Below are positions 34,767-46,650 of a DNA stretch of 64,000 bases, in pieces (the stretch's first letter is position 1; the number at the start of each line of letters is the position of its first letter). Where the stretch lies: assembly GCA_963920665.1 (NCBI GenBank), contig OY987268.1, positions 23,128,501-23,192,500 of the forward strand, read 5' to 3'. The notes under the pieces are model-generated. The model was not told where the DNA came from and ran no database searches. It saw only the letters and a list, made by a program, of their open reading frames with translations. Source of the DNA: Straminergon stramineum. Its lineage: Eukaryota; Streptophyta; Bryopsida; Hypnales; Calliergonaceae. The translations under genes were made by a program, and so were the position numbers.

Positions 34767-35498
34767 AAGCTCTGCTCGACTCTTTCTTGACAAAACTCCG
34801 TCACTTCCACATCACTGAAATTCAACAGCCAGCCAGGGGGAAAAATCCATGGCCTGATATCGGCACATGGCCTGTTGTTGTTTTTGCGTCATTCTCTGAA
34901 TCGTTTTGCGCCGAAACAAACCCCCACCCACCCCCTGCAGTACAGTACGTCCACGTCTTCCCCCAAACTAAAGTAAGTTCAGCTTCGTGGGTCTCCATTG
35001 CCCAGAGGTGACTGAGGCCAACTTCGATTGAGCTAGAGACGGGCTGTCGAAATTCTCTTTGACAGAATTCTGACAATCGGTGGTTGTGCGCAACATGACA
35101 TGTTCTGGGGAGACTATCTTAACGTAGACTACGTTAAGGTAGATAGATGATGGGCAACGGACTGAATAAGATACTTGAGTTCGATTAAGTGAAGTTATGG
35201 GAACTCACTGGGAAGGAAGGAAGCTTATTGAATGCACGGCAACTGAAGGCAATAACACAATCACATGTACAGGACAGGACAGTACTAATGTACTGCCCTG
35301 CCCTGCCCTGTCTGCAACAAGAGTCTTGCTGGCTGGGCGGGCGGGCTCCAGATGATTGAATGACTGCCCTGCATACTCTAACTTAGTCTCTAGCCAGGGA
35401 AACCTTCAGGTGCAGGTCCACGACGGCTTCCAAAAATCATAAGTGGAAATTATTAGTGTGTGTTTTCAGCTCCTGATCATGGATCTAATGGTGTTGAT
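34767..35498. other. Unassigned stretch of mixed composition with a palindrome
   Basis: It holds a near-perfect palindrome, TTAACGTAG-A-CTACGTTAA at 35119-35137, extended on both sides by CTATC and GATAG. Around 35270-35325 there are short CCCTG and ACAGG iterations. No gene is supported. Confidence 0.45.
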
Positions 35499-35855
35499 TT
35501 AACCCCTCATCGCCAAAGGAGACTGAAAGTGTCCTCACATAGTTTCAAGTTCAATTTAAAGTGTTGTAACTTTTTGCATTTCATGTCTGAATTCAATAAA
35601 ATTTGTGGAGAGATTTGCACTCTCTCTTCTAGTTTGTGTGGTAAAATTTTCAGATCAATCCAAGAGGTATTGAGGTTTGGGAAGCCAATTGAAGTTCACA
35701 AGTTCAATTTGAGTTCACTAAATTGCATTTGATGGGTGCAACTTTGGGGGGCTTGTATCTCCTTCATCCAATGTTTGTTTTCAATAAGAAAATAAATTGT
35801 TGGGTTATATTCCCCTTGAAGTCTAGATATTGTAGTAAAAGATTTCTTGTTAATC
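35499..35855 (+). mobile_element. TTAA-type element, copy 3, 5' part only
   Basis: It starts TTAACCCCTCATCGCCAAAG and follows copy 2 (31436) for about 350 bases, then switches abruptly at about 35855 to the 3' module known from 17998-18213. The right terminus of its own family is absent. Confidence 0.7.
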
Positions 35856-35857
35856 CT

Positions 35858-36000
35858 TGGAAATTTGTGGGAAAAGGAAAGATTTTGTGTAGTAGTTTGA
35901 CCTCTAATAAATGCTAGCTCTTGAATTGTTTTTTGGAAATATTTCACATAGTACCAAAGAAGATGATTTCCATAGTAACTAGCCTATCCTTCCAGTGGTA
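35858..36000 (+). repeat. 3' module of the 16888-18213 repeat
   Basis: Matches 18075-18213 in direct orientation: 'agtttgacctc.aatga', 'gatgatttccat..t.ac'. It is fused to the truncated TTAA element on its left. Confidence 0.6.
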
Positions 36001-37098
36001 ACTATTAAAGGATAAGGTCCCTCCCCATAAGCAAGGTAGTCACAAAAATTTCTCCGATTCTTTGTTTCTACAATTAATAGTGAAGTGGCATCCATAGGAG
36101 ACTTTTTGGCCTCAACGGTGTTCTTCAAGGGTGGGTTAGTATCTTATACAAGATGTAAGGTATGTACACCCGAAAATTGCACCTTGCCTAAAACCACCAT
36201 CATCACTTGGTGCCTAAAATTGCCATCATTACATTTATAGAATTTAAAATACCAACTACTTGACACAAACATGCAAATGATATTTGTTCTCACAATTTTT
36301 GAATTTTTTTTTGAATTGGAAGCATGAAATAATATTGGCCATTGTAAAGAGAGTATAGGTTTCAATATGGACTTTTGTTACATCTTCATACCCTTGCATT
36401 TAAAACATTTGATGAATTAGACAACACATTCAATTTGTATTTCACAGTTGTATAATGCTTTTTAGGTTCAATTTTTATGGTCTGGGAACTAGAGTTCATG
36501 ATGCACATGATTGATCCAACAAATCCCAAAACAAATAAATTATCATTATCATTGTCAATATCATTAAAAAAAAGGCCAATTTTACAAAGGTCAACATAAT
36601 TTTTGCCCAATTTTCAACTTTTTGACACTAATTTTTTCATCAAACTTCCATGGTAATCCGTGTAGTGTATATCACACACTACAACTTTTGTGTATATACT
36701 TTTGGACTTTGTCAATTGATGGCTTATGCTATGGTTGTTTGAATGAAAACATTTCAAATTTGTACTCAGTTTCGTTTGTCACTGTAACTTATTAGGTGAT
36801 GAAGAATCCAGGTACTCTACTATTGGAATGAATGAATGGTTTACTACAATTTTAATGATTTTATATTTTTCAATAATTAGACGGCTTGCTGAAAGGAAGA
36901 AGAAGACAGCTCAAAAAGCCCCACCCGGGCCTTGGAGGACTGCGTATTATATGTACTGTACTGTACTGTTACCCACATAATTGATCATACATTCAAACTC
37001 CAATGACCTGCCTGCGCTCCAAAAGGCATTTCCGTTCGGGATTCTATCTGTGTGGCCCTTTGGTGTAGCAATTTCATGGAACTATTCTTCAAGTATGA
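36001..37098. other. AT-rich non-coding stretch
   Basis: No gene is recognised. A short ATGTACTGTACTGTACTGT run lies near 36950-36970. Confidence 0.45.
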
Positions 37099-37100
37099 TA

Positions 37101-37181
37101 CTTCCTCCGTTTGGAAATAGTGTATTCATTTTCAGTGTTGATTGCATTGAGAAAGGGTACACTACTTCCAAACGGAGGGAG
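37101..37181. mobile_element. Stowaway-like MITE
   Basis: The left end CTTCCTCCGTTTGGAAATAG and the right end 'acttccaaacggagggag' are inverted repeats close to the Stowaway consensus (CTCCCTCCGT...). TA flanks both sides (37099-37100 and 37182-37183), as expected for Tc1/mariner elements. At 81 bp it is a short copy with no coding capacity. Confidence 0.85.
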
Positions 37182-37183
37182 TA

Positions 37184-39878
37184 TTTCCTAGGGTTACTGG
37201 TCTCTGACAGCCTCTATTTTCCTCTTGTCTTGTATATATAACAAAGGTGAAAAATGACTCACAATTGTCACAACATAAGCAAGAATTCAGCAGATTTAGG
37301 GGCACATTTTTTAAAAAAGAACATGTTTGTGGTATTAGCAATTGAAAATCATGATTTTATCCAAATAATAATAATAATGACAATAATAATGTTTTGGATT
37401 AGACATGTAATTACTATGAATTTTTAAAGCGGAAACTCCCTAGGCTGCTCAAACTATCATCACATAGCTTGGTTATGGAACCAAATTCTAAAGAGTTTAC
37501 AATCAAACAATTGCAATTGAGTATGGGTACAATTTAATTGTACTCTAGAAGCCACTTTCAATAGAAGTCTCCTTGTCTTGAATGGATATAGAGACGGTTG
37601 GGGGTATTTTTTAGAGCTTAGCAAGAGATGGCCAAAAGCAAAGTAAGTGCATCCAAAATTGTCACTAATAGCAACTCATCATAGCAAAGATATACAAAAA
37701 ATACATTTATTGAATCTTACTCAGAAATGAAATAAGATTCCAATATTCTTTTGCATGCATTATTTGGGCACTACATGAATAGGTTTAGAATATTCAAAGT
37801 ATAATCTATTAATTTAATGTACCAATAATCAACAATATGTTCTTATAAGCTCTCATTTGTAGATTGTGTACATATTACATAACCAATATCTAGTTTTAGT
37901 GTCATTTTTTGGCCCCAAGGTAGGTGTTACTTTTGGGGTAGTGATTATTACATGTGTTGCATATTTTACAAGAAAAGATATAACTATATTATTCTTATAG
38001 AAAAATGTATCAAAATTGCATAATTTTCACGAGTTTTAGAGAAATATGATAAATATACAAGCTTTGCACCAAACTCCATGTTACAAACTCCCAAAGAAGT
38101 CAATATACATCAAGCCAATCCTTGATGTATGTGGCTATTTTTTCTAATTTGGAGCAATTTTTGGACCTTGTCATCTTGTCATGCTAAATCTAGAGGCTTC
38201 ATCAACCCTAATATGTCCTCAGTTAATTTTCAAAGTTGAATAATGGGAAATCAATGTGATATTTCATAAAATGGTTAACTACGATATTGGAGAGCGAAAA
38301 GTTTCCAAAAGGGTGAAATTTTTTGATTTCAAAACTGACGTGGCCTCAATTTTCTAAGGCTTACAATGTAAGTAGACTCCCAGTTTGGCAACCTGAAAGC
38401 AAGTGCCAATGCGGATTTTGGTTTCAGAACCCATTTGGATTCAAAATGGATTTTTTCTCGAATGCACCGTCAGATTCTTGCGAAACAAAATTCTACAGCT
38501 TTATAAGTTTTCGTATGTCATTTCCACTGCGGGGATCTTCTTCTATCAAGAAGTACATTTTTCATCAAAAAAAGGAATCTACATCCTTGAAATGGGCCTA
38601 TCGAATACCGTGTTGTTCGGTGATCCTCTACCAAACATGTGTTATCCCTCTAGCATGTTTTTGGGGGCATCAATCATGTGCATCTTCTCTTCTTTCTTAC
38701 AAAAGACACCACACCTCAAGGAATGACATATTCATCCTACAACACCCTCTGAAGCACTTGGAGGGACAAAAAATTGCATGATTTTACAACTATGTATCTT
38801 TGATGTCTTGAGAATCTAATGCATCGTGACAAATCATTTGAGCCCCCAAATTTTTTTGCATGACCCTTGTAGAGTATACTTGTGATTTGTACGGTTACAT
38901 TTGAGTAGGTAGGCTTTAATTATTTATTAAAAAAGCAAATGTGTTTGCCTCTCTGGTAGGGGGCCTCAATTCGGGAAATTGTAGGGTCATTTTGGGGTTA
39001 AGCCATGAAACAAAATGGATCTCTACACCAAATTACCTATAAAACTTACTAATCTTAAACAAACTTCTATGTTATATATCAAAGTGATATAAGAGATGTC
39101 CCTTGGGAAGAAATTGTAGGAATTCTTCTTCCACATAATGTGAGCAACACAATATTTTGTGTTACATATCCGAATACTAATTTATATTGATTCCATGCAT
39201 TTTTTTGAGTAGAAGCAACATGAATCTGTTTGTCAACATAATTTTTGTAAAAATAGGTGCAAACCAATCTAACATTTGAGATTCTTTTCGAGTTCTACTA
39301 GCTATTTTCCATTAATTCACATACATACTGAACCATTTCTTCAAATGCCTAGTTTGTTTTTTTACTAGTTTTTCTTATGATGTTTTCAAGTTGCAACCAT
39401 TTTTTTCCCCAATTCTACTGGCTAAGACTAAACTAACCAGAGATTCTCCCCAACATTGAACCAATCTATCCACAACTTCAATATGAGTCATGCCAAGTAA
39501 ATTGATCATGAATTTTATACTGAAATCACCATAATGAAGAGGCGGTATGTGATATACAAACCTGAGTACGTTTTTTTATTGAAAGAGTTTCCATTGGATA
39601 CTTTTTGAAATAGTTTTCATTGAGGAGCCATACAATGATCACAGGTGAGTAAAATACAAAAATTTAAACACAAAGATTGTGTTATATGCAACACATTGAA
39701 CAATTCAAATGAATTTGAAGGAAATCCATCAAAGCTCCTTAAACTTGTAAATGACATTTTAGGTCCTAATAGGGCCAATCCATACTTAAATTTACAGAAT
39801 GTTTCTTATGTTATCATTTGTGAAGCTTGTGCAAAGGACCAATCAATGATGAGCAAGTTAGCAACCTTGATGTAAAGA
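37184..39878. other. AT-rich non-coding stretch
   Basis: No gene is supported. A frame at 38323-38781 (152 residues) shows no domain. A short frame at 39645-39875 contains two CxxC pairs (CVIC and CEAC) but nothing else suggestive. Confidence 0.4.
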
Positions 39879-40184
39879 TAAGGTAGGAGGTTCAAACTCC
39901 AACCGGGCATTAAAAGCGAACATGATATAGAGGTACATTTTGCTTTCTTCAATGTACCATCTCAACACTTTTCAAGAGGTGGTTGCTTTTGATGCCCATT
40001 GCATTTCAACTTCAAAAGTTCATAACTAATTCCACAAAGCTCCAAAAAATATGAAATGACTTGGGTTAGATGCCAATTCCTTTTTTCTTTCTATGAAAAT
40101 TCAATGAAAATTGTTTTAAGCAAGTTAGCTTCCCCCAAAAGGCAATCAGCCCTTACATGTACGGTTTATGAGCCTCCTACCTTA
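39879..40184. mobile_element. TAAGGTAGG inverted-repeat family, copy 2
   Basis: The termini TAAGGTAGGAGG and CCTCCTACCTTA are a perfect 12-bp inverted repeat; the element is 306 bp. Interior blocks match copy 1 at 34447, including 'gaggtacattttgctttctt' and 'agcttcccccaaa'. TA at both edges would suit a TA target duplication. Confidence 0.75.
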
Positions 40185-40471
40185 GGCCAAATCAAACCAA
40201 AACTTGCAAAAGAAGACTTTGAATCCAATTTCTTCTCATTCCCTACTTTATTTCACCTACAAAATCTCCCAATCTCTACACTCTTCTCCTCCTTGAGACT
40301 CTTTAGCACAAATAGGGAGGATTGATCTCTATCAATGTGTACTCTTTTCCAAAATGCACCTCAATTCTTTCCCTCCTTCCTTCCTTCCTAAGCCCCTTAC
40401 TAGAATAGAGGGGCTAGAGATGAATGTTAGTCCCTCCTTGAACATAATCGGGTTATCATCAGCCAGGTTGA

Positions 40472-40501
40472 CTCCTCCTCCTCCTCCTCCTCCTCCTCCT
40501 C
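40472..40501 (+). repeat. CTC trinucleotide microsatellite
   Basis: About ten uninterrupted copies of the CTC/TCC triplet on the plus strand. No gene overlaps it. Confidence 0.9.
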
Positions 40502-40977
40502 AAATCATTGTCATTGTGTGATTAGGGTACCCCTCTCCCCTCCCCCCACCCCTAAATAATGCACCCCACCCATTTCATGCCTTCAGTTGGCCAGGGTCCA
40601 CCCCTTGATTGGGACTCTCTTCCTGCCCCAAACGATTATTAACTCTGCTGCCAACTGGCAGCCCCCCTTCATTATTCCCCCTTCCAGCCCTCTCAGCCCT
40701 TCCAGCCCTTCCAGCCCAGCCCGGCCCGGGCAGTTGATAAGTGAGGTCTGGGGGTAGGGGACCCTACAGTAAGTTAGCTAGACTACTAGTGCTAGTGCTT
40801 GCTCTTGGTTTGCAGCAGCAGCAGCGCTTCCGTCCCACTTGAACGCCAGCCAGCAGGCAGCACTCCTCTGGAAGAGGCCCAGAATTCTGCTCAAATGCCA
40901 TTATTGGGGGAAAGCAAGGGCCCAGGCCCAGAATTCTGCTCCATTTCCATTATTGGAGGGGGGGAGGGGGGCCAGGC

Positions 40978-41028
40978 AAACCCAACCCAACCCAGCCCAG
41001 CCCAGCCCAACCCAACCCGTCCCGTCCC
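40978..41028 (+). repeat. C-rich pentamer microsatellite
   Basis: Iterated CCCAA, CCCAG and CCCGT pentamers form a C-rich plus strand with a G-rich complement. Confidence 0.85.
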
Positions 41029-41365
41029 GGGGATCCTCACTTGCTCTCCTCAAATGCTGGAGCAGTGCCATTGACAGACAGCAGAAAGTAATATTCTTCA
41101 GGGATGGGCTCCCCGGCCCGGCCTCCGTTGATTTTAACTTCACTTGCTGTCGTTTTTATGAGAGAAGCAGCCAAGCTTTCAAAATAAGCTGGGGAGGAAG
41201 TTGTTCCCGGCCTGCCCTGCTGCAGCTTCGGAATGAGTAACTGAACTGAAGTTAATATGGGAGCCCCTGAGCTGGATTCACTCTGGGCACTGTGGCTGGC
41301 TGCTTTTGCTATTCGGTAGTATAAAATTGTAATAGGGGAAGTGGAATTAAGCCGGGGTGGGGAGG

Positions 41366-41406
41366 AACAGAAACAGAAACAGAAACAGAACAGAACAGAA
41401 CAGAAA
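41366..41406 (+). repeat. ACAGA-type microsatellite
   Basis: Iterated AACAGA and AACAG units, six to seven in a row. Non-coding. Confidence 0.85.
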
Positions 41407-42341
41407 GGGCAATGATGGCCACTTTCTGCTTTTTCTGGACGGGGGGTCGGCCCACCCTATGTCGGTCAGGATTCGGAGCTCACTCCTGAGTTAATGGTAT
41501 ACCGGTATTGGGGGTGGGGATTGATTGAGGGGCCGGTATGTGTGCTGGCCTCCCCACTCCCGGCGTGGATATGTGTAACGGTTTGGGTGGGGTTGCGTGG
41601 TTTTGGGAGGATCACGGTCTATTGCGCTTAGGTCCATGTAGGGAATTCATGTGGGACTTCTATACCCCGGAATGCTTACTAGAATTCTGTTTTGTTTTGT
41701 TTTTAATTACGAAATCAGGGCTCTCCAATGTTAAGTTACATTTGTTCAGAATGTGACATGAAAGTAAGTTGTCCGATCATGTGTTTACACCTCAGGCTAT
41801 GTTTTGGGAATGTACTGTCTAGAACGTGATATTAGAGAGTGTGATTAGAAGAGAAAATGATTTGTATAGAACAATGTTTGATCGACGAGGAGGATCAAGC
41901 TTCACATTCAACAACGAGGCTTGTTTTCATGATTTCCAACACTGAAGTCTGCGTAGTTACATGATTTCCCCATTCAGTTCCTCGAGTAATCCCTGGGATT
42001 CCACACTCTATAGTAATTCTAATTCGCCTTGGGAATCTTTTCGTGCTTTGCTTTACTTGTGTGAGAACTACATTAATGGCCTGTTTGCCCAGCGGGGTGC
42101 CGGGCCCTCTATAGTACATTGTCCCCTCTATTGTATTCTTCCTCCAGCCAGCCAGCCAGCCAGACTGTTCGTCTACACTGCAGCAGCAATGCATGTAAGT
42201 TAATTCATCCCTGCCAGAACACTTACCAGTCAGACAGACAGACAGACAGAGTCAGGAGCAACAATGGAGAGAGAGAGGGTAAGGTACCACTCAATGGGAT
42301 TTGCTGCTAGCTTAGCTTGCTAGCTTGCCGAGTCTGCCACC

Positions 42342-42443
42342 ATGGAGTCCTCGTTGATGTTGGGACGGGCGTTGGGGTGGGTGGGACCTCCCTCTGCCAC
42401 AGAAAAGAATCCCTTCATGAGCGTCCCCAGACCAAGAACATGA
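42342..42443 (+). CDS. Possible short open reading frame in strong start context
   Basis: The ATG at 42342 is preceded by GCCACC and followed by G, a near-ideal eukaryotic start context. The frame gives 33 residues beginning MESSLMLGRALGWVG and ends at TGA 42441-42443. I recognise no family. It lies on the strand opposite the GATA gene, about 0.8 kb beyond its stop, in a GC-rich island where chance frames are common. It could be a small peptide, an upstream frame of an unseen spliced transcript, or noise. Confidence 0.15.
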   Translation: MESSLMLGRALGWVGPPSATEKNPFMSVPRPRT

Positions 42444-43041
42444 GCGGAGCAGGCGCTTGTAAGAGCTTCCACTGGAGCTCATTATCAGAACGGGGCCCCA
42501 CTCACTCAGCTCCCTGGTCATGGTCCCAGCCAGAAAGAACATCCTACTGGTCCTTCTCTTAACTTACCATCAAACCAGTTTCTGTTACCCATGGCACGTT
42601 ACCAGAACGACATTGGGTTCAAACTGTCTACCTACGGGTCGGAAGGACTAACCCCTGTTCATGGGAACAGTCAAGCGCGTGGAACACAAAATCAACCCAG
42701 CTGACGTTCGTCCCTCCAAGCAACGTTGAATTCTCGTGATATGGTAACATCATACAAGTATATATCCACCTTCCTCGCAACATCGGAATGCCAAGGAGAA
42801 AAAAAGGGACCAGTAAATTACATTACATCCAGCATAGTTCGTCACCATAGTCTCGTTGTTTAAGTGTGTTAAGACCCAAAATCACGAAATTCAATTGAAT
42901 TGCTGCTGCTACTACAGGGCATTGACAGAGAAGTGCGCCTCCTGTCCCAATCATCATCTACAAACCGTTGCCAATTCACAACGAGCTAATAACACTCTTG
43001 CCGATCCGTAACACTAATAGCAAAATCAGGGGGCACTAGTA

Positions 43042-43074
43042 GGGGGAGGAGGGGGGAGAGGGGGGAGGGGGGGG
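43042..43074 (+). repeat. G-run cluster, possible G-quadruplex
   Basis: Four or more runs of five to eight G lie within 33 bases on the plus strand, about 150 bases beyond the GATA stop codon. In the minus-strand transcript this would be a C-rich segment of the 3' untranslated region. The quadruplex is a structural inference. Confidence 0.6.
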
Positions 43075-43222
43075 TTCAATTGATCGACTCTGGATCTTCT
43101 AAGACTCCAATTTCTGTGTCTGATACTATTTCCCATGTACATGTCTCTTCATAATGTCCCCAAAAGAATATATATGCATTCACCGAGCTAAATCTTTTTT
43201 TCGTGGTTTTCTTCCTAGGGCT

Positions 43223-45315
43223 TTACAATCCCCTAACGCTATCCCTCATACTATTGTCATCGATGTCGAATTCCAACCTGGATCCAAGAACGGCTGTCGT
43301 ACTTGTCAAGCACTTGGAAAACTCCATGTTGTTTTCGTACTTGGGCAGGTCCATCTTGATTGGCCGAGGCAATTCTAACGGCTTCGAAAAGCATTTCTGC
43401 ATCTCCAGGGGTTTCGATCCATAGCTCTGATACTCGGATTTAACGTGCTCGAAAGTGGAGCTCTTCACTGCCTGCTCCTTGTGATTGTTCGACTTCTCAC
43501 GCAGAGGGGTCGCACCGTGAAGTGATTGCTGGTGCAAGTGATGCCCTGGTTGATGCCCTCTCAGTTCACGCTCCCGTCTCATTTCCAGGACTTTCTTGTG
43601 TGAGTGAGAATGCTTTGAGGCAACGTAAGTCGGAGACCCAGCGGGTCTGTACTCGGGAAGCAACCTTCCTGATTTGTAACGCACCCCACACGCATTACAC
43701 AATGTCTTCGGTCCCATCGGACCTGTCCTCCATTGAGGTGTGCGCTGGGTTTGACAATGCATGCACCGCCACGGCTGAGCGTTGTCCTGATTCTTTTTCC
43801 TCCCCTTGCTGTGACTGTGGCTATTGCTATTGCTGTTGATATTCATACTGCTTTGATTCTGATTTTGACTGCTGTTCGTGAGCTTGTACCGCTTCGAACT
43901 TTGTGAGTCCTCGTCCTCTTGCTCCACAGCATCTACCGTACTCTCGCGGGAGCCATCTTCCGATTCGATAGGCGAATAGGACATGGCGTACGAGTCGGCC
44001 CCCATCGACTCGAAACTATTCATAGAGGAGCTCGTGGGAAGAATTGTAGAATTCCAAATCCGAACACCTGTCCGCGACCTCTTGCTTCGCGCTCTCCCTG
44101 GTACCGATACATCTCTGTAATCTTGCGCAGTGAGTTCCGATGATGTGGCACTATTCTCCAGAACTGAGACTGGGCTTGATTCCTGGTAAGGATCGCTGAG
44201 TTTCGTGCAAGGCGTCCGCTCGTTACGTTTAGTGGACGCAAAACCACCGTATGCTGAAAAAACCTCCGGAGTGTCCACCATCGTAAATGAGTCTTCCACG
44301 AACGACGAGAGCCACTCGAGGTCGGCCAGATCATCACACTGCACAAAATCGAGCAAAGTAATATGAGATTCAGCATTGCAGAACACAATGTGTAACCGAA
44401 AAGCAAAACTTAAGACTAATTATAAGAATTCAAGGAGTGACGCATTTTTCTCTCATGTTTGAGTACTTCTCACAGAAAACTTCTCTACAGAACTAATTAA
44501 TCAAAAAAAGCTCCACGGTTCGATTGACGAAGTACTTCAACAAAATCTACCTAACAAAACGATAACTTCTCTCAATTGAAGCAACATTTGAACTCGTTTG
44601 AACAACATTGCAAACAGGTGAAAATAGGAATTCAATTAATTCGAAAGCTCATAACAATGTCAAGTACAACAATCATTGACAAGTGAAAGTAAAGTGAGCT
44701 GCAAGCGAACAGGAACTTCTACTCTTCCATTTGGCTCTGAAGATAGAAAATCCTGAGGTTTAGAAGAAAATCGGTCCTGGACAATGCAAACTGAAACGAA
44801 ACTCTAGACAATGCCACCACAAGGCAGTTGGCGAAGCACGCCATCAATGTAAAATGTAGCATTAGACAGACAGAGTCCGAGACATTGAAATATCACCGAG
44901 AATTATACCAGCAAACTTTCACATACTGCGTGGTCAGCCATGTCGGACAAGCGACACACGAACTCGACTTTAAATTCAGAAGTAGGCGGATTCTTCTTTC
45001 ACAATGACTCACATGCGCAAGAATACAGAAATTGAGACTTACTGGCACGCAGAGGTCTGTCTTCACTTCAATGTCTTCCAGAGCTGCAGGCTCTACTAGC
45101 TCGCTTTTAACTTCCAAGGAAGAGGAAATGCTCGCCTCTCCGCCATTCACAGAGCTCTCCACCGTCACGCCAGAAAGCTGCAACTCCCCGCCGACTATCG
45201 GACCTCCGATGTCCTCGCAACTGAAGTCCAACAGGTCGTCAATGTGGAAGACCTCCGGCAGTGCAGACTTCTCAACCTCCGCAAAAGAACCAGGGAGGAT
45301 ATACGGAGCAACCAT
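43223..45315 (-). CDS. GATA-type zinc-finger transcription factor, two exons
   Basis: This nuclear factor binds WGATAR-type sites. Exon 1 is 45315-45043 (91 codons, [10 protein letters not shown] to DLCVP) with donor GTAAGT. The 704-bp intron (45042-44339) ends TTTTGTGCAG. Exon 2 is 44338-43223 and starts [18 protein letters not shown]. Joined in phase 0, the protein is 462 residues, and the junction recreates the plant motif LCVP-DD-LEWLS.FV. The type IV finger C-x2-C-x18-C-x2-C uses Cys 283, 286, 305 and 308 ([19 protein letters not shown]), followed by the basic tail [20 protein letters not shown] Ser/Asn/His-rich linker precedes it. ATG 45315 has good context (AAAATGG). This matches plant GATA subfamily I by motifs and two-exon layout. 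No disabling change is seen. Target genes and signal inputs cannot be read from sequence. Confidence 0.95.
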
Positions 45316-46650
45316 TTTCGCCTCTCTAACACTTCTGACTCTCTAATGCTCCCTTCCAATGATCACAACCCTCCAAGCTTCAAAATATACTCCAGTGAGT
45401 CTACTAGCACCTTACTGTCGCAAAGAACATTATTTGGAGTCTCTTCAGGACGCCTCTCTCTTCCAATTCCGGAGCTCTTCTCCACTTTCTGTATGTTTAC
45501 AGATCGTTCAACTACACAACATTCTCTCTTTCTCTCTCTCTCGATTATCTTCACAATTCTAAGCACAGCCACCTCAATTCACCTCCACCAAAAATGACTT
45601 CAAAACAAAGCCGACTCCAAAAAGAACTCTCCCTGTCACTTACAATCTCCGACTTTCTTTTTTCTTTTTTTCTTTCAGTACAATAAATTAAAAGCGAGGA
45701 TACAATTTCTCAAGCTCGGGTGCACAATGTGCAATGAGTGAACCGGTCTCTATCAGCAACACCGACTCCAAGAAGAACCAACACTTACAATCTCTGTTTT
45801 TTTGATGTTTTTGTTTCTTTTTCTTTCAGTACAATATTTAGAAGCGAGAACACAATTTCGCACGCTCAATGTGAAATTCGTGAAATACTGATGAGCATTC
45901 CTGCGAGCTGCGGTTTCGGCTCGACAAATTCGAGCACACGCAGAAACTCACGGCTCTTTTCGTTGTTGGAGTGAGGAAAACAGAGTAGAAGAAGCGACAG
46001 TACAACGATGCGAGTGCACTGCAATAGCTCGCAGGCCAGGTAAAACAAGAAGATGCGGGAGAGAAGGCCAGTACATACTACAACGTGAACCCTCGTCACA
46101 CGACGACGACGAATTCTAGTCGTTTCACACACACTACGACTCCACCTCTCTTGCGCGTTCTTTCTTTCAGAGCGTTACTTACAAAGAAGACTGGTCGGTC
46201 TCTCTCACTCACCTCAACTCACTCACTACTACTCTGCCGCCGGGGGGGGAGCAATTTCCTCACTGCGATCACGGGCATGGCCGGGCAGGAGCTATACCGA
46301 GCGAGCAAGCGACGGAGGATTTCGGTTGTGCTGCGAGTTGTTTATTTTTGCGCTGGCTGCTGCTACTGCGCTGCTGCACTCTGCGACGAGCAACGAGACA
46401 GAAATGGCAGTCGACACGACTTGGTGGCCCTGGAATTGTGCTGCAAAGCGCGTCGGAGCGCCGAGAGCTCGCACAATTATAGGCCCTCCATGCTTGCGCT
46501 TGATTTCAAGCTTGCTCGCTTGCGAAGTTACTACCAACTGGCCAGCAACCAGCCTTCCAAATCCGGCAAAGCTCCGCGCCCTGGCTAGACTGACAGCCGA
46601 ACTAGCCAACCGCGCTCTCACCCCCGGCTAGTGTAGCTTTCAGCTTTTTC
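45316..46650 (-). promoter_or_regulatory. Promoter and 5' leader region of the GATA gene
   Basis: This higher-GC stretch upstream of the GATA start has CT-rich tracts on the plus strand (GA-rich in the transcript sense) near 45526-45543. No TATA box is evident. Plus-strand frames such as 46085-46588 lack any domain and look like composition effects. A duplicated segment inside it is listed separately. Confidence 0.5.
45605..45895. repeat. Tandem duplication of about 155 bp in the GATA upstream region
   Basis: Two units begin near 45610 and 45764. Each carries 'accgactccaa.aagaac', 'acttacaatctc', a poly-pyrimidine run ending 'tttctttcagtacaat', then 'agaagcgagaacacaatttc' or its variant. The plus-strand 'ctttcag' resembles a splice acceptor, but the gene runs the other way, so this is likely coincidence. 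Confidence 0.7.

Larger units (their letters stand above)
40185..43222. other. GC-rich, low-complexity island downstream of the GATA gene
   Basis: From about 40440 the composition shifts to moderate or high GC with many simple repeats. It lies 3' of the GATA gene and could hold its 3' untranslated region on the minus strand, but no polyadenylation signal is certain. Short frames on both strands have no recognisable domains. One 33-codon frame with a strong start context is listed separately. Confidence 0.45.

Noticed and set aside
39645..39875. A short frame with two CxxC pairs, possible zinc-binding protein
   Set aside because: Only 76 residues, AT-driven composition, and no further motif or splice partner visible.
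39886..39905. A T-arm-like GGAGGTTCAAACTCC suggesting a tRNA or SINE
   Set aside because: It lies at the end of a TAAGGTAGG element, the other copies lack it, and no D-arm or acceptor stem is present.
45640..45690. Plus-strand splice acceptor-like 'ctttcag' sites
   Set aside because: They lie in a duplicated pyrimidine tract on the strand opposite the GATA gene, with no plus-strand exon to join.
46085..46588. A 167-residue plus-strand frame upstream of the GATA gene
   Set aside because: Low-complexity Ser/Thr/Arg-rich text with no domain, lying in the probable GATA promoter or leader.
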